Shown here: positions 23,254 to 30,636 of the stretch, piece after piece | Layout of the letters: each line of letters starts with the position of its first letter | Numbering within the stretch: the stretch's first letter is position 1 | Origin: SIG459 sp045538735 | GTDB lineage: Bacteria > Bacillota > Clostridia > Oscillospirales > Oscillospiraceae | Direction: 5' to 3' | Assembly: GCA_045538735.1 (NCBI GenBank) | Contig: JAZSRY010000005.1 | Coordinates: 1-31,382 of the forward strand | DNA: 31,382 nucleotides | Made by a program: the position numbers and the translations under genes | Notes under the pieces: model-generated | Told to the model about the DNA's origin: nothing | Seen by the model: the letters and a program-made list of their open reading frames with translations, nothing else | The model's database searches: none

Positions 23254-24528
23254 TCAGCCCTCCTCTTCTTCAACTGCGCTTACGCGGATTGCTCCATCGG
23301 CGCTGCTGAGATTATCAAGAATTTTCTTGGGAAGCAGGATTTTCTCCATCTCGCTGGGGAGCATATAGCTTCTTCTGTAGCGGGCAATCTGCTTATCTCC
23401 CTGAGTTACCACGATGGCAGACTTGCCGAAAACCTTCTTCACGCGGAAGAAAACTTCCACATTGCCCTTCACATTGGCTTTTCTTATCTTCATAGGCACG
23501 GTGTAACCCACCTTGTCGCCATTGGCAAGGGAGAGAACCTCACCCTCCTCCACGGCAGCACCGAGGACATATTCCGCGGCGGCCTTGCCCGCCCGGATGC
23601 TCTCGCCGGTGACATAGTCCACGAGGTCATGAACCTGCACAACATTGCCGCAGGCAAATACGCCGGGGATGGAGGTCTCCATATTTTCAAAGACCACAGC
23701 GCCGTTGGTGCGGCGATCCATGGCTATGCCCGCCTGACGGCTAAGCTCGTTTTCGGGGATGAGACCTATGGAGAGAAGCAGAGTATCGCAGTCGAAAACC
23801 TTTTCCGTGCCGGGGATGGTGTTGCGGTTTTCGTCAACCTCCATGACCACAACCTGCTCAAGGCGATCCTTGCCCCTCACCTCCGTTACAGTGTGGCGAA
23901 GCAGAAGGGGGATATCATAGTCCTCAAGGCACTGGACAACATTTCTTGTGAGGCCGTCGGCATGGTCGCTTGCGCCTATACAGGCCAGAACCTGACCGCC
24001 CTCAAGGGTGATGCGGCGGGCCATTATAAGACCGATGTCACCGGTGCCGCGGATAACGACCTTTTTGCCAACGCTTTTGCCCATCAGATTCATATACTGC
24101 TGGGCGGTGCCTGCGGTGAAAACGCCTGAAGGTCTGTCGCCGGGGATGCCCACAGCGCCTCTTGCGCGCTCCCGGCAGCCCATGGCGAGGACTATGCTTT
24201 CCGCCTCGATGCACTGATAGCCCGTTTCCATTCCGGAAACATATATCTTTTTATCCTTATCAAGACCCAGCACCATGGTGTCGGTCATGACCTCAACACC
24301 GGTCTCCTCCAGCATCTTTATAAAGCGGAGGGCATATTCGGGCCCTGTCAGTTCCTCCTTGAAATAGTGGAGACCGAAGCCGTTATGGATGCACTGGTTG
24401 AGTATGCCACCGAGACGGCTGCCTCTTTCGATCACGAGCACACTTCTCAGACCCGCGTTCCACGCGGTGACGGCAGCCGCAAGTCCCGCAGGACCGCCGC
24501 CGATTACAACAAGCTGATACTTCTTCAT
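23254..24528 (-). CDS. FAD/NAD(P)-binding oxidoreductase of the glycerol-3-phosphate dehydrogenase operon
   Basis: A 424-residue flavoprotein. The N-terminal dinucleotide fold is VVIGGGPAGLAAAVTAWNAG at ~7-26, followed by LGGILNQCIHNGFGL. A second nucleotide-binding fold (VVIRGTGDIGLIMARRITLEG) and the FAD-contacting FACGNVVQVHDLVDYV motif complete the disulfide-reductase-like architecture. In Firmicutes this enzyme is paired with GlpA and DUF1667 and is thought to pass electrons from glycerol-3-phosphate oxidation to an acceptor. The two FAD/NAD modules are intact. Its start directly abuts the stop of the upstream gene (24529), indicating coupled translation. Confidence 0.9.
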   Translation of the reverse strand: MKKYQLVVIGGGPAGLAAAVTAWNAGLRSVLVIERGSRLGGILNQCIHNGFGLHYFKEELTGPEYALRFIKMLEETGVEVMTDTMVLGLDKDKKIYVSGMETGYQCIEAESIVLAMGCRERARGAVGIPGDRPSGVFTAGTAQQYMNLMGKSVGKKVVIRGTGDIGLIMARRITLEGGQVLACIGASDHADGLTRNVVQCLEDYDIPLLLRHTVTEVRGKDRLEQVVVMEVDENRNTIPGTEKVFDCDTLLLSIGLIPENELSRQAGIAMDRRTNGAVVFENMETSIPGVFACGNVVQVHDLVDYVTGESIRAGKAAAEYVLGAAVEEGEVLSLANGDKVGYTVPMKIRKANVKGNVEVFFRVKKVFGKSAIVVTQGDKQIARYRRSYMLPSEMEKILLPKKILDNLSSADGAIRVSAVEEEEG

Positions 24529-25956
24529 TTATTCACCCACCTTTACAAGTATATAGCTGCCCTCATCCTCCTTGGGGATATCCTCCATAGGAATGCCCAA
24601 TTCACGGGAGATGAGCTGGTGGACAATGGCGGAGCAGAAGCCGCCCTGACATCTGCCCATACCCGCACCCACGCGGCGCTTTACGGCATTGACGGATACG
24701 GGAGGAATGGGGCTGTGGAGAGCTGCCACAATCTCGCCCTCGGTGACGGTTTCGCAGCGGCAGACAATGCGTCCGTAGGCGGGATTTTCCGCAACGATTC
24801 TGGCCTTTTCTTCATGGCTCAACTCGGCAAAGCGGATTCTTTTGCGGCTGTCAACAAAGTTTTCTCTCTTGACAAAAGCCAGCTTTCCCCCCGCCTTTAT
24901 CATATCGGCAACATACTCGCCTATGGCGGGGGCGGCGCTGAGACCGGGGCTTTTTATGCCCGCAAGGTCGATAAAGCCGGGAAAGGCGGCGGATTCTTCT
25001 ATTATAAACTCATCCCTGTCGGAGTTGGCGCGGACACCCGCAAAGTTGCGGATATTCTGACGCACATTCAGCGTGGGTACGCTGCGGCGGGCGGTTGCGG
25101 CAATTTTATCCAGACCCGCGGTGGAAGTTGCCTTGTCCCCGGCGGCGGTTTTTTCCGCATCGGGTCCCACTATAAGGTTGCCGTGGACGGTGGGGGAAAC
25201 AAGAACACCCTTGCCCTTTTCGTCGGGGCACTGGAAAATAACATGATTTACTATGCCGCCCTCGCTCTTATCCAGCAGGAAATACTGACCGCGGGTGGGG
25301 ACTATTTTATATTCGGGCTCTTCCAGCATAGCACGGACAGCATCGGCGTCCACACCCACAGCAGAGATTATATATTTTGCCTCAAAATCGCCCTTATTGG
25401 TTTTGACTTTATAGCCGCCTTCTATGGCCTCGATGGCCTCGGCGCGGGTGGAAAGATGCAATTGCGCTCCGTTTTTCACGGCAATCTCAGCCATGGCAAG
25501 GGTATACTCCCAAGGGCTGATGACGCCTGCGGAGGGGGCATAGAGTGCGCCCACAACATTTTCCGCAATGTTGGGCTCCATAGCCTTCACTTCCTCCCCA
25601 GAGAGGAGGGCTATTCCGGGAACAGCATTGGCCACACCCCGCTCATAGAGCTTTTGGAGATGAGCCTTGTCAGCCTCGCTGAAACCAAGCACAAGGCTGC
25701 CTATGCGCTTAAAGGGCACATCCAGCTTTTCGCAGATATCTCCCGCCATTGCGTTGCCTTCAACATTGAGCTTCGCCATAAGGCTGCCGGGCTTGGGGTC
25801 ATAGCCTGCGTGGATAATAGCGGAATTTGCCTTGCTTGTGCCGTTGGAGACGTCGTTGGATGCGTCGATAATGCACAGAGAAAGCTGATAGCGGGAGAGA
25901 GAATAGGCGCAGGCCGCTCCGCTCACACCGCAGCCGATTATAAGAACATCGTACAT
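24529..25956 (-). CDS. glpA: GlpA-like glycerol-3-phosphate dehydrogenase (DAO fold plus BFD-type Fe-S domain)
   Basis: A 475-residue enzyme, predicted to oxidise glycerol-3-phosphate to dihydroxyacetone phosphate. The DAO domain starts MYDVLIIGCGVSGAACAYSL, with the FAD-binding GxGxxG at 8-13. The C-terminal BFD-like [2Fe-2S] domain has CRC at 399-401 and GRCQGGFC (Cys436, Cys441), a four-cysteine arrangement typical of anaerobic GlpA. The start ATG at 25956 has GGAGG upstream; the 20 extra residues of the longer frame have no site. First gene of the glpA-oxidoreductase-DUF1667 operon. No glycerol kinase or facilitator is visible nearby, so glycerol uptake must be encoded elsewhere. The symbol is by analogy. 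Confidence 0.85.
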   Translation of the reverse strand: MYDVLIIGCGVSGAACAYSLSRYQLSLCIIDASNDVSNGTSKANSAIIHAGYDPKPGSLMAKLNVEGNAMAGDICEKLDVPFKRIGSLVLGFSEADKAHLQKLYERGVANAVPGIALLSGEEVKAMEPNIAENVVGALYAPSAGVISPWEYTLAMAEIAVKNGAQLHLSTRAEAIEAIEGGYKVKTNKGDFEAKYIISAVGVDADAVRAMLEEPEYKIVPTRGQYFLLDKSEGGIVNHVIFQCPDEKGKGVLVSPTVHGNLIVGPDAEKTAAGDKATSTAGLDKIAATARRSVPTLNVRQNIRNFAGVRANSDRDEFIIEESAAFPGFIDLAGIKSPGLSAAPAIGEYVADMIKAGGKLAFVKRENFVDSRKRIRFAELSHEEKARIVAENPAYGRIVCRCETVTEGEIVAALHSPIPPVSVNAVKRRVGAGMGRCQGGFCSAIVHQLISRELGIPMEDIPKEDEGSYILVKVGE

Positions 25957-26025
25957 TTCGTTTTTCCTCCGCGTGATGTTGTATTGCTTGTTTAATTTTA
26001 CACTTATAATGCCCAATTAGCAACA

Positions 26026-26057
26026 AAAAAGGAACAGACTCTTGTCTGTTCCTTTTT
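26026..26057 (-). terminator. Terminator of the tandem CNNM genes
   Basis: A 14-bp stem AAAAAGGAACAGAC/GTCTGTTCCTTTTT (26026-26039 with 26044-26057) around TCTT, ending in a T-run on the minus strand. It lies ten bases beyond the stop of the gene at 26067. Confidence 0.88.
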
Positions 26058-26066
26058 CAGCTTGTT

Positions 26067-27335
26067 TTATTCGTCGTCCACGGAGGGCTCTTCCCGCTTG
26101 ATGCGCACGCGCTCAACGCGGAAGCCGTCCATTTTCAAAACGGTGACGGTGAGATTATCATATTCGAAGCTTTCTCCCTCTTCGGGGAAGGCGCCGAACA
26201 TTTCCAAAGTCCAGCCGCCCACGGTGGAGCTTTCGGTTTCGAAGCTCTCCTCGGAATAATCCATAAGCTCGATGAAATCGCCGATGGCCATATCTCCGTC
26301 CAGCTCATAGATACCATCGGGAAGCTCGATAACCTCTTCTGCCTCTATCTCATCGGTATCGTCCCAAATATCGCCCACTATGCACTCAAGGACATCCTCC
26401 ATGGTGACAATGCCTGTGCAGCCGCCGTATTCATCGGTGACTACGGCAAGATGGAGCTTGGCCTTTTTCAGCTGCTCAAGGACATTGGGCAGCTTGGTGG
26501 TCTTATAGATGTAGCAGGGCTTGATAAGCAGCTTGCGGATATCGGGTCTGGGTTCATCCAGAAGAGCCTTCAGATAGCGGTTGAGGCGGAGCACGCCGAT
26601 GATATTATCCACGCTGCCCTCATATACAGGGATGCGGGAATAATCCGTCTGGGAAAGGTAGGCATATATCTCATCGGGCTCATCCTCAATGTCTATTGCC
26701 TCCATATCAACGCGGGCGGTCATAACCTCGCTGACGGAAATATCGTTGAAGTCGAGAGCTGCCTGAACAAGCTCGCTCTGGTCTTCATCCAGAACAGCCT
26801 CCTCCTCGGCGGTCTCGATCATGCTCTGAAGCTCCTCAACAGCGGCATCGGCATCGTCCTCTTCCTCCTCGCCCTTGAAAGGCGCAGTTATAAGGCGGAT
26901 TATGCCAACAACAATGAAAATGAGGGGAGTCAGGATAATGCTCAGGAAGCGGATAGGTCCTGCAACCACGGTGGAAAGGCGGTTTGCGTTTTTCTTGGCC
27001 ACTATCTTGGGCATAGTTTCGCCGAAGATTATGACCACAACGGTACAAATCACAGTTGCCACCCAGGTAAGCTCCTCGGCCTTGAACACCATAATGGCTA
27101 TAAGGGAGGAAATGCTGGAGAGGGCTATGTTTACAAAGTTGTTGCCTATCAGAATCGCGGAAAGGGTGTCGTCATAGCGGTCTATAATCTTCACCGCAAG
27201 ACCTGCGCTGCGGTTTCCGTCCTCAGCCAGATTCTCAAGACGCATACGGTTGGCGGAGGAAAGGCTCATTTCCGAGCCGGAGAAAAATGCGGACAGCACA
27301 ATGCATACCACGCAGGCAATGATATAAAATGTCAT
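26067..27335 (-). CDS. CNNM/CorC-type transporter (DUF21, CBS pair, CorC_HlyC), downstream copy
   Basis: A 422-residue membrane protein of the hemolysin-C-like/CNNM family, associated with Mg2+ (or Co2+) homeostasis. Domain order: a DUF21 module with four helices (about 1-150; FFSGSEMSLSSANRMRLENL and GETMPKIVAKKNANR are characteristic), then a CBS pair from ~200 to 330 (VMTARVDMEAIDIEDE and VVTDEYGGCTGIVTMEDVLE), and a C-terminal CorC_HlyC domain (ELDGDMAIGDFIELMDY). It starts one base after the stop of the neighbouring paralogue, so the two are cotranscribed and may form a heterodimer. The family's exact transport direction is still debated. Confidence 0.92.
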   Translation of the reverse strand: MTFYIIACVVCIVLSAFFSGSEMSLSSANRMRLENLAEDGNRSAGLAVKIIDRYDDTLSAILIGNNFVNIALSSISSLIAIMVFKAEELTWVATVICTVVVIIFGETMPKIVAKKNANRLSTVVAGPIRFLSIILTPLIFIVVGIIRLITAPFKGEEEEDDADAAVEELQSMIETAEEEAVLDEDQSELVQAALDFNDISVSEVMTARVDMEAIDIEDEPDEIYAYLSQTDYSRIPVYEGSVDNIIGVLRLNRYLKALLDEPRPDIRKLLIKPCYIYKTTKLPNVLEQLKKAKLHLAVVTDEYGGCTGIVTMEDVLECIVGDIWDDTDEIEAEEVIELPDGIYELDGDMAIGDFIELMDYSEESFETESSTVGGWTLEMFGAFPEEGESFEYDNLTVTVLKMDGFRVERVRIKREEPSVDDE

Positions 27336-27336
27336 A

Positions 27337-28638
27337 TCAGTCCTCGCCTCCTTCCTTGGTTTCGGGGGCGGGGAGAACTATGCGCAGCTTAAGTATGCGG
27401 CGGTTTTCAATCTTCTCCACGGTGACATTCAGTCCGTTATACTCGAAGCTGTCGCCCTGAGAGGGAATAAGGTCAAACTGCTCATAAGCCCATTCACCCA
27501 GAAGCTTATGCTCAAAATCAAAATCATCGGGGTCTTCGTAGTCCATGAAGGAGAAAGCGTCCTCGATATCAACATCGGCAAGGAAGGAAAAGCTTCCGTC
27601 GGTGTTTTCCACCATAGTCTCGATGACCTCGTCATCCTCGTCCCATATCTCGCCAACCAGCTCTTCGATAATATCCTCAACGGTGACAATACCCAAAGTT
27701 CCGCCGTAAGAGTCGGTTACAACGGCAATGGGACGGCGCTGGGCGCTCATAATCTGCAGAAGCTCGTCAATATTGGTGGAGCTATGGATAAAGTAGGGCT
27801 CGTCCAAAATGGAGCGAAGGTCCATGGCCTCACCCTCGGCAAGCCAGGTGCGGATGAACTTTCTCACCTGCATTATGCCGATTATGTTGTCCACGCTCTC
27901 CTCATATACAGGCAGACGGCTATGGACAGCAGACTTGACCTTAGCGAGAATATCTGCGGGGGAGGAAGCCACATTGATGGCATCCAAATCCACGCGGGCA
28001 GTGAGAATACTGTCAACGGTGGTCTCGCCGAAATCCAGTGCGGAGTGGACAAGCTCGCCCTGTTCCTCTTCCAGCTCGCCTTCATCGGTCATAGCCTCGA
28101 TTATTTCATGAAGCTCATCCTCGGTTACGGTTATCTCCTTGTCGCCCCTGGTGAGCGCGGCGAAGAAACGGCCGATGGCGGTGAGGACATAGCTGATGGG
28201 AGTAAAGACGGTCATGAAAAAGCGCAGAGACCCCGCGGTGGAAAGGGAAAATCTCCGTGCATATTTCTTGCCTATGCTTTTGGGCAGCATCTCGCCGAAC
28301 ATAAAGACGGCGATGGTGGTTATAACAGTGCTGATGCTTACAGCCAGATTGACCGCATCAGGCTTATCCGCAAAAGCGCGGGTCACCATAACTGTCACAT
28401 AGCTTGCTGCCGCAAGATGTGTAATATTTGTGCCGATAAGTATAGTGGTAATGGCCTTGTCGAAATTATCAAGGACATAGAGTGCTTTTTTCGCGCGGCG
28501 GTCACCGCGGTCAAAGGCGACCTTCACCTTTACGCGGCTTACAGACGCAAAGGCGGTTTCGCATACAGCGAAATATGCTGCAAAGAGAAGCAGCACAAGA
28601 ATAATTATAATGGCCTGTATTATACTGCCATCATCCAT
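27337..28638 (-). CDS. CNNM/CorC-type transporter (DUF21, CBS pair, CorC_HlyC), upstream copy
   Basis: A 433-residue paralogue of the gene after it, with identical domain order: DUF21 (AYFAVCETAFASVSRVKVKV; FGEMLPKSIGKKYARR), CBS pair (ILTARVDLDAINVASSP; VVTDSYGGTLGIVTVEDIIE) and CorC_HlyC (FLADVDIEDAFSFMDYEDPD). The two proteins are diverged along their whole length, so the duplication is old. The start is forced to the ATG at 28638 or later by an in-frame TGA five codons upstream; the nearest GGAG is 14 bases away, an unusually long spacing. The promoter candidate at 28662-28691 lies just upstream. Confidence 0.92.
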   Translation of the reverse strand: MDDGSIIQAIIIILVLLLFAAYFAVCETAFASVSRVKVKVAFDRGDRRAKKALYVLDNFDKAITTILIGTNITHLAAASYVTVMVTRAFADKPDAVNLAVSISTVITTIAVFMFGEMLPKSIGKKYARRFSLSTAGSLRFFMTVFTPISYVLTAIGRFFAALTRGDKEITVTEDELHEIIEAMTDEGELEEEQGELVHSALDFGETTVDSILTARVDLDAINVASSPADILAKVKSAVHSRLPVYEESVDNIIGIMQVRKFIRTWLAEGEAMDLRSILDEPYFIHSSTNIDELLQIMSAQRRPIAVVTDSYGGTLGIVTVEDIIEELVGEIWDEDDEVIETMVENTDGSFSFLADVDIEDAFSFMDYEDPDDFDFEHKLLGEWAYEQFDLIPSQGDSFEYNGLNVTVEKIENRRILKLRIVLPAPETKEGGED

Positions 28639-28661
28639 GGTGGATTTTCACGCTCCGTTTT

Positions 28662-28691
28662 TTAATATTTCGTATAGATGGTATACGACAA
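28662..28691 (-). promoter_or_regulatory. Candidate promoter with internal dyad for the CNNM pair
   Basis: On the minus strand, TTGTCG (28691-28686), an 18-base spacer and TATTAA (28667-28662). Within the spacer lies the inverted repeat CGTATA/TATACG around five bases (28671-28687), a possible operator for an unknown regulator. Confidence 0.4.
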
Positions 28692-28842
28692 GCTATCTTA
28701 TCACGGCAAAAGTGCCGCGTCAATGAAAAAAACGGGAGTTTACGCCGTTCCCTCCCGATTTCATAGCTTTGACAACATTAGGCAGAGGGGCTTGCTCGGC
28801 ATTCGCAGGGGGAGACCATGTCTCCGACGTCGGGGCGTTAAG

Positions 28843-28866
28843 AAAACATGCCGGTGGCATGTTTTT
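28843..28866. other. Hairpin in the gene-free interval
   Basis: A perfect ten-base stem AAAACATGCC/GGCATGTTTT around GGT, followed by a further T on the plus strand. It looks like a terminator, but no gene on either strand ends nearby. It is one of several hairpins in the interval 28692-29345, where I see no gene: open frames there run through hairpin repeats and lack recognisable protein features. Confidence 0.5.
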
Positions 28867-28908
28867 AGCCACCGACCGCAGCAGCTGCGCTGCGAGGAGG
28901 GAAGTTGC

Positions 28909-28931
28909 GGGACGTCGAGGACGCCGTCCCC
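28909..28931. repeat. Short hairpin repeat, copy 1
   Basis: A 23-bp unit with arms GGGACG/CGTCCC. It matches the unit at 29143-29165 at 20 of 23 positions. Two of the three differences are a paired change that keeps the stem. Confidence 0.6.
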
Positions 28932-28966
28932 TACATGGGCAAAAAGAATATGGAAAGAAAAACAGG

Positions 28967-28997
28967 CCAAAGAGGGGCGCAGAAAGCCCCTCTTTGG
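28967..28997. other. Hairpin in the gene-free interval
   Basis: A perfect 12-base stem CCAAAGAGGGGC/GCCCCTCTTTGG (28967-28978 with 28986-28997) around a seven-base loop, not followed by a T-run. Probably part of an intergenic repeat and not a terminator. Confidence 0.55.
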
Positions 28998-29142
28998 AAA
29001 CACCCTCGTTGCGGCAAAAAGAAAACTATTGTGCCATATAATCAAATCCGAAACCTTAGAGTGCATGCCTCGATTTCCGCTCAGGACGCTGCTGCTTTTT
29101 GGCGACTGTTCGTCGCCACCGGGATTTTCCCTCGTTCTTATC

Positions 29143-29165
29143 GGGTCGTCGGGGACGCCGACCCC
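29143..29165. repeat. Short hairpin repeat, copy 2
   Basis: Partner of 28909-28931, with arms GGGTCG/CGACCC. The same 23-bp length and spacing are kept. Confidence 0.6.
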
Positions 29166-29223
29166 TACGAAATTGGTTGAAAAACCTTGTAGCACCGCGA
29201 TGCCCACATCGCCCCGTATTTTA

Positions 29224-29272
29224 AAGCCTTCCCCTTGAGGGGAAGGTGGCTGCCGAAGGCAGACGGATGAGG
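29224..29272 (+). repeat. Structured intergenic repeat, divergent copy C
   Basis: Shares the skeleton of the repeats at 17235-17344 and 18563-18671: AAAGCCT, a first stem (here CCTTCCCC/GGGGAAGG around TTGA, 29227-29246), GGTG, a second stem around GAA (CTGCC/GGCAG, 29250-29262), then CGGA. The bases in both stems differ from copies A and B but remain paired. A third small stem (CTCCTTT/AAAGGGAG) follows at 29283-29301. Confidence 0.65.
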
Positions 29273-29345
29273 TGTTAAAAGCCTCCTTTGTGTAAAGGGA
29301 GATGCCGAAAAGAATATGGCCGCCCCGAGACAAAAACAACAAGCG

Positions 29346-29374
29346 GCAGATGCTTTTTAATCATAAGCATCTGC
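29346..29374 (-). terminator. Probable terminator of eutH
   Basis: A ten-base stem GCAGATGCTT/AAGCATCTGC (29346-29355 with 29365-29374), followed on the minus strand by a T-rich stretch interrupted by G. It lies 15 bases after the eutH stop at 29390. Confidence 0.65.
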
Positions 29375-29389
29375 TGCGGTTTTATTTGA

Positions 29390-30499
29390 TTATGCCTCCG
29401 CAGGAAGCTCTTCCAGCTCCTCTTTTTTGAATATGCGCTTATGGAGCAGGGCAACGGATGCCATGGCCAACACGCCCGCTATCACCTTTGCGATAAGCAT
29501 GGGAGTTACCACCTCGGGGTCAATGGAGGAGGTGAAGCCCAGATGGCAGGCAAGCATGCAGCCCGCGCTTGCGGAAAAGGCTGCGTAATAGAGCTTGCCC
29601 CGAGGATTCATCTCGTGGAACTTGGAGTAGCCGGGAACAAGGCTTGTGAAGGCAAGGACGATGGAAAACACCGCAACATCGTTGATGCCCGCCTTGGCGG
29701 AAAGCTTATTTATGGGCTTGGCAAAGGCCCATCTCAGGGCGTGCATCAAAGGCAGGCTGCCGCCCAGACTGAGGACGATTGTGCCTATGGTCTTCCAGCC
29801 CTGAGTGATGGGGGTCATGCCCTTTATCACAACAAAGCCTGTCATAGCCTCCACAGCTGCGGCGCAGAGACCCACGGTTATAACCGCCAGAAGCAGCTTC
29901 GCAAACCACCTGAAGACCTTCATTGTAAATTCGGGGGCAAAAAGCAGACCCACGATGACCAGCAGCGCCACAACAATAACTGGGATGAGGTTTATAAGCA
30001 CAACAAGGGGCTTAATGCCCATGCAGATGCCGCCCACAAAGCAGGCGATGGGGTCAAATATATAGCCCATAAGAACGCCGCCTGAGAAATAGCGGTAGTC
30101 CTCCTTGCGGATAAGTCCGCAGGCAACGGGAATGGTGAAGGAAATTACAAAGCCCATAACAGAGCCCACAACCAGTCCTCCGTAGAGTGCGATCTGAGGA
30201 TCTGCGCCCATTTCTGCGCCGATATGATAACCCACATCGCAGCTTAAAAGCACACCGGGAAGCATTGCGGGATCTGCGCCGATAAGACGGAAAACAGGCT
30301 CAACAATTTTCTGCAAAGCGGGAGCCAGCACGGGGGCAAGGCAGATAAGACCCACAACGGTCAATGTGGTGGGACCCATAAGGCCGAAAGCCCGCTCAAA
30401 CTCTCCGCCCATTCCCAGCTTGTTGCCGAAAAGACGGTCCAGCGCACCCAGGACGAAAAATGCCGCCATAATTATCATGATTATCTTACTTATTCCCAT
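29390..30499 (-). CDS. eutH: EutH-like ethanolamine permease
   Basis: A 369-residue protein with about 10 hydrophobic helices. The N-terminus (MGISKIIMIIMAAFFVLGAL, then DRLFGNKLGMGGEFERAFGL) and internal segments LLSCDVGYHIGAEMGADPQI, SFTIPVACGLI and LMGYIFDPIACFVGG match the EutH family, which carries ethanolamine into the cell (E. coli EutH is slightly longer, ~408 aa). The start is the ATG at 30499; the promoter at 30537-30565 overlaps an earlier in-frame ATG (30538), so the longer form cannot be made from it. No other ethanolamine-utilisation gene lies in the window, so this is either an isolated permease or one separated from its pathway. Confidence 0.88.
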   Translation of the reverse strand: MGISKIIMIIMAAFFVLGALDRLFGNKLGMGGEFERAFGLMGPTTLTVVGLICLAPVLAPALQKIVEPVFRLIGADPAMLPGVLLSCDVGYHIGAEMGADPQIALYGGLVVGSVMGFVISFTIPVACGLIRKEDYRYFSGGVLMGYIFDPIACFVGGICMGIKPLVVLINLIPVIVVALLVIVGLLFAPEFTMKVFRWFAKLLLAVITVGLCAAAVEAMTGFVVIKGMTPITQGWKTIGTIVLSLGGSLPLMHALRWAFAKPINKLSAKAGINDVAVFSIVLAFTSLVPGYSKFHEMNPRGKLYYAAFSASAGCMLACHLGFTSSIDPEVVTPMLIAKVIAGVLAMASVALLHKRIFKKEELEELPAEA

Positions 30500-30536
30500 T
30501 TGGTCAACCCCAAAATTTCCATTTATTTCAATTTTC

Positions 30537-30565
30537 ATAATAGCACGGCAAGCCCCTTTTTGCAA
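30537..30565 (-). promoter_or_regulatory. Candidate eutH promoter
   Basis: On the minus strand, TTGCAA (30565-30560), a 17-base spacer and TATTAT (30542-30537). It predicts a start of transcription near 30530 and a leader of about 30 bases. Confidence 0.55.
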
Positions 30566-30576
30566 ACGGATAATTG

Positions 30577-30606
30577 TTTACAGAGAGGCTCAAAAGGTGG
30601 TATAAT
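30577..30606 (+). promoter_or_regulatory. Candidate polA promoter
   Basis: TTTACA (30577-30582) and a perfect TATAAT (30601-30606) 18 bases apart, 30 bases before the polA ATG. It is back-to-back with the eutH promoter. Confidence 0.65.
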
Positions 30607-30636
30607 ATCATGAATAAATATATCAAGGAGCCCCAT

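Noticed and set aside
28678..29342. Overlapping open frames on both strands (186-193 codons) in the gene-free interval
   Set aside because: They pass through several hairpin repeats, are low-complexity Arg/Pro/Ser-rich, and lack a family signature or credible ribosome site.
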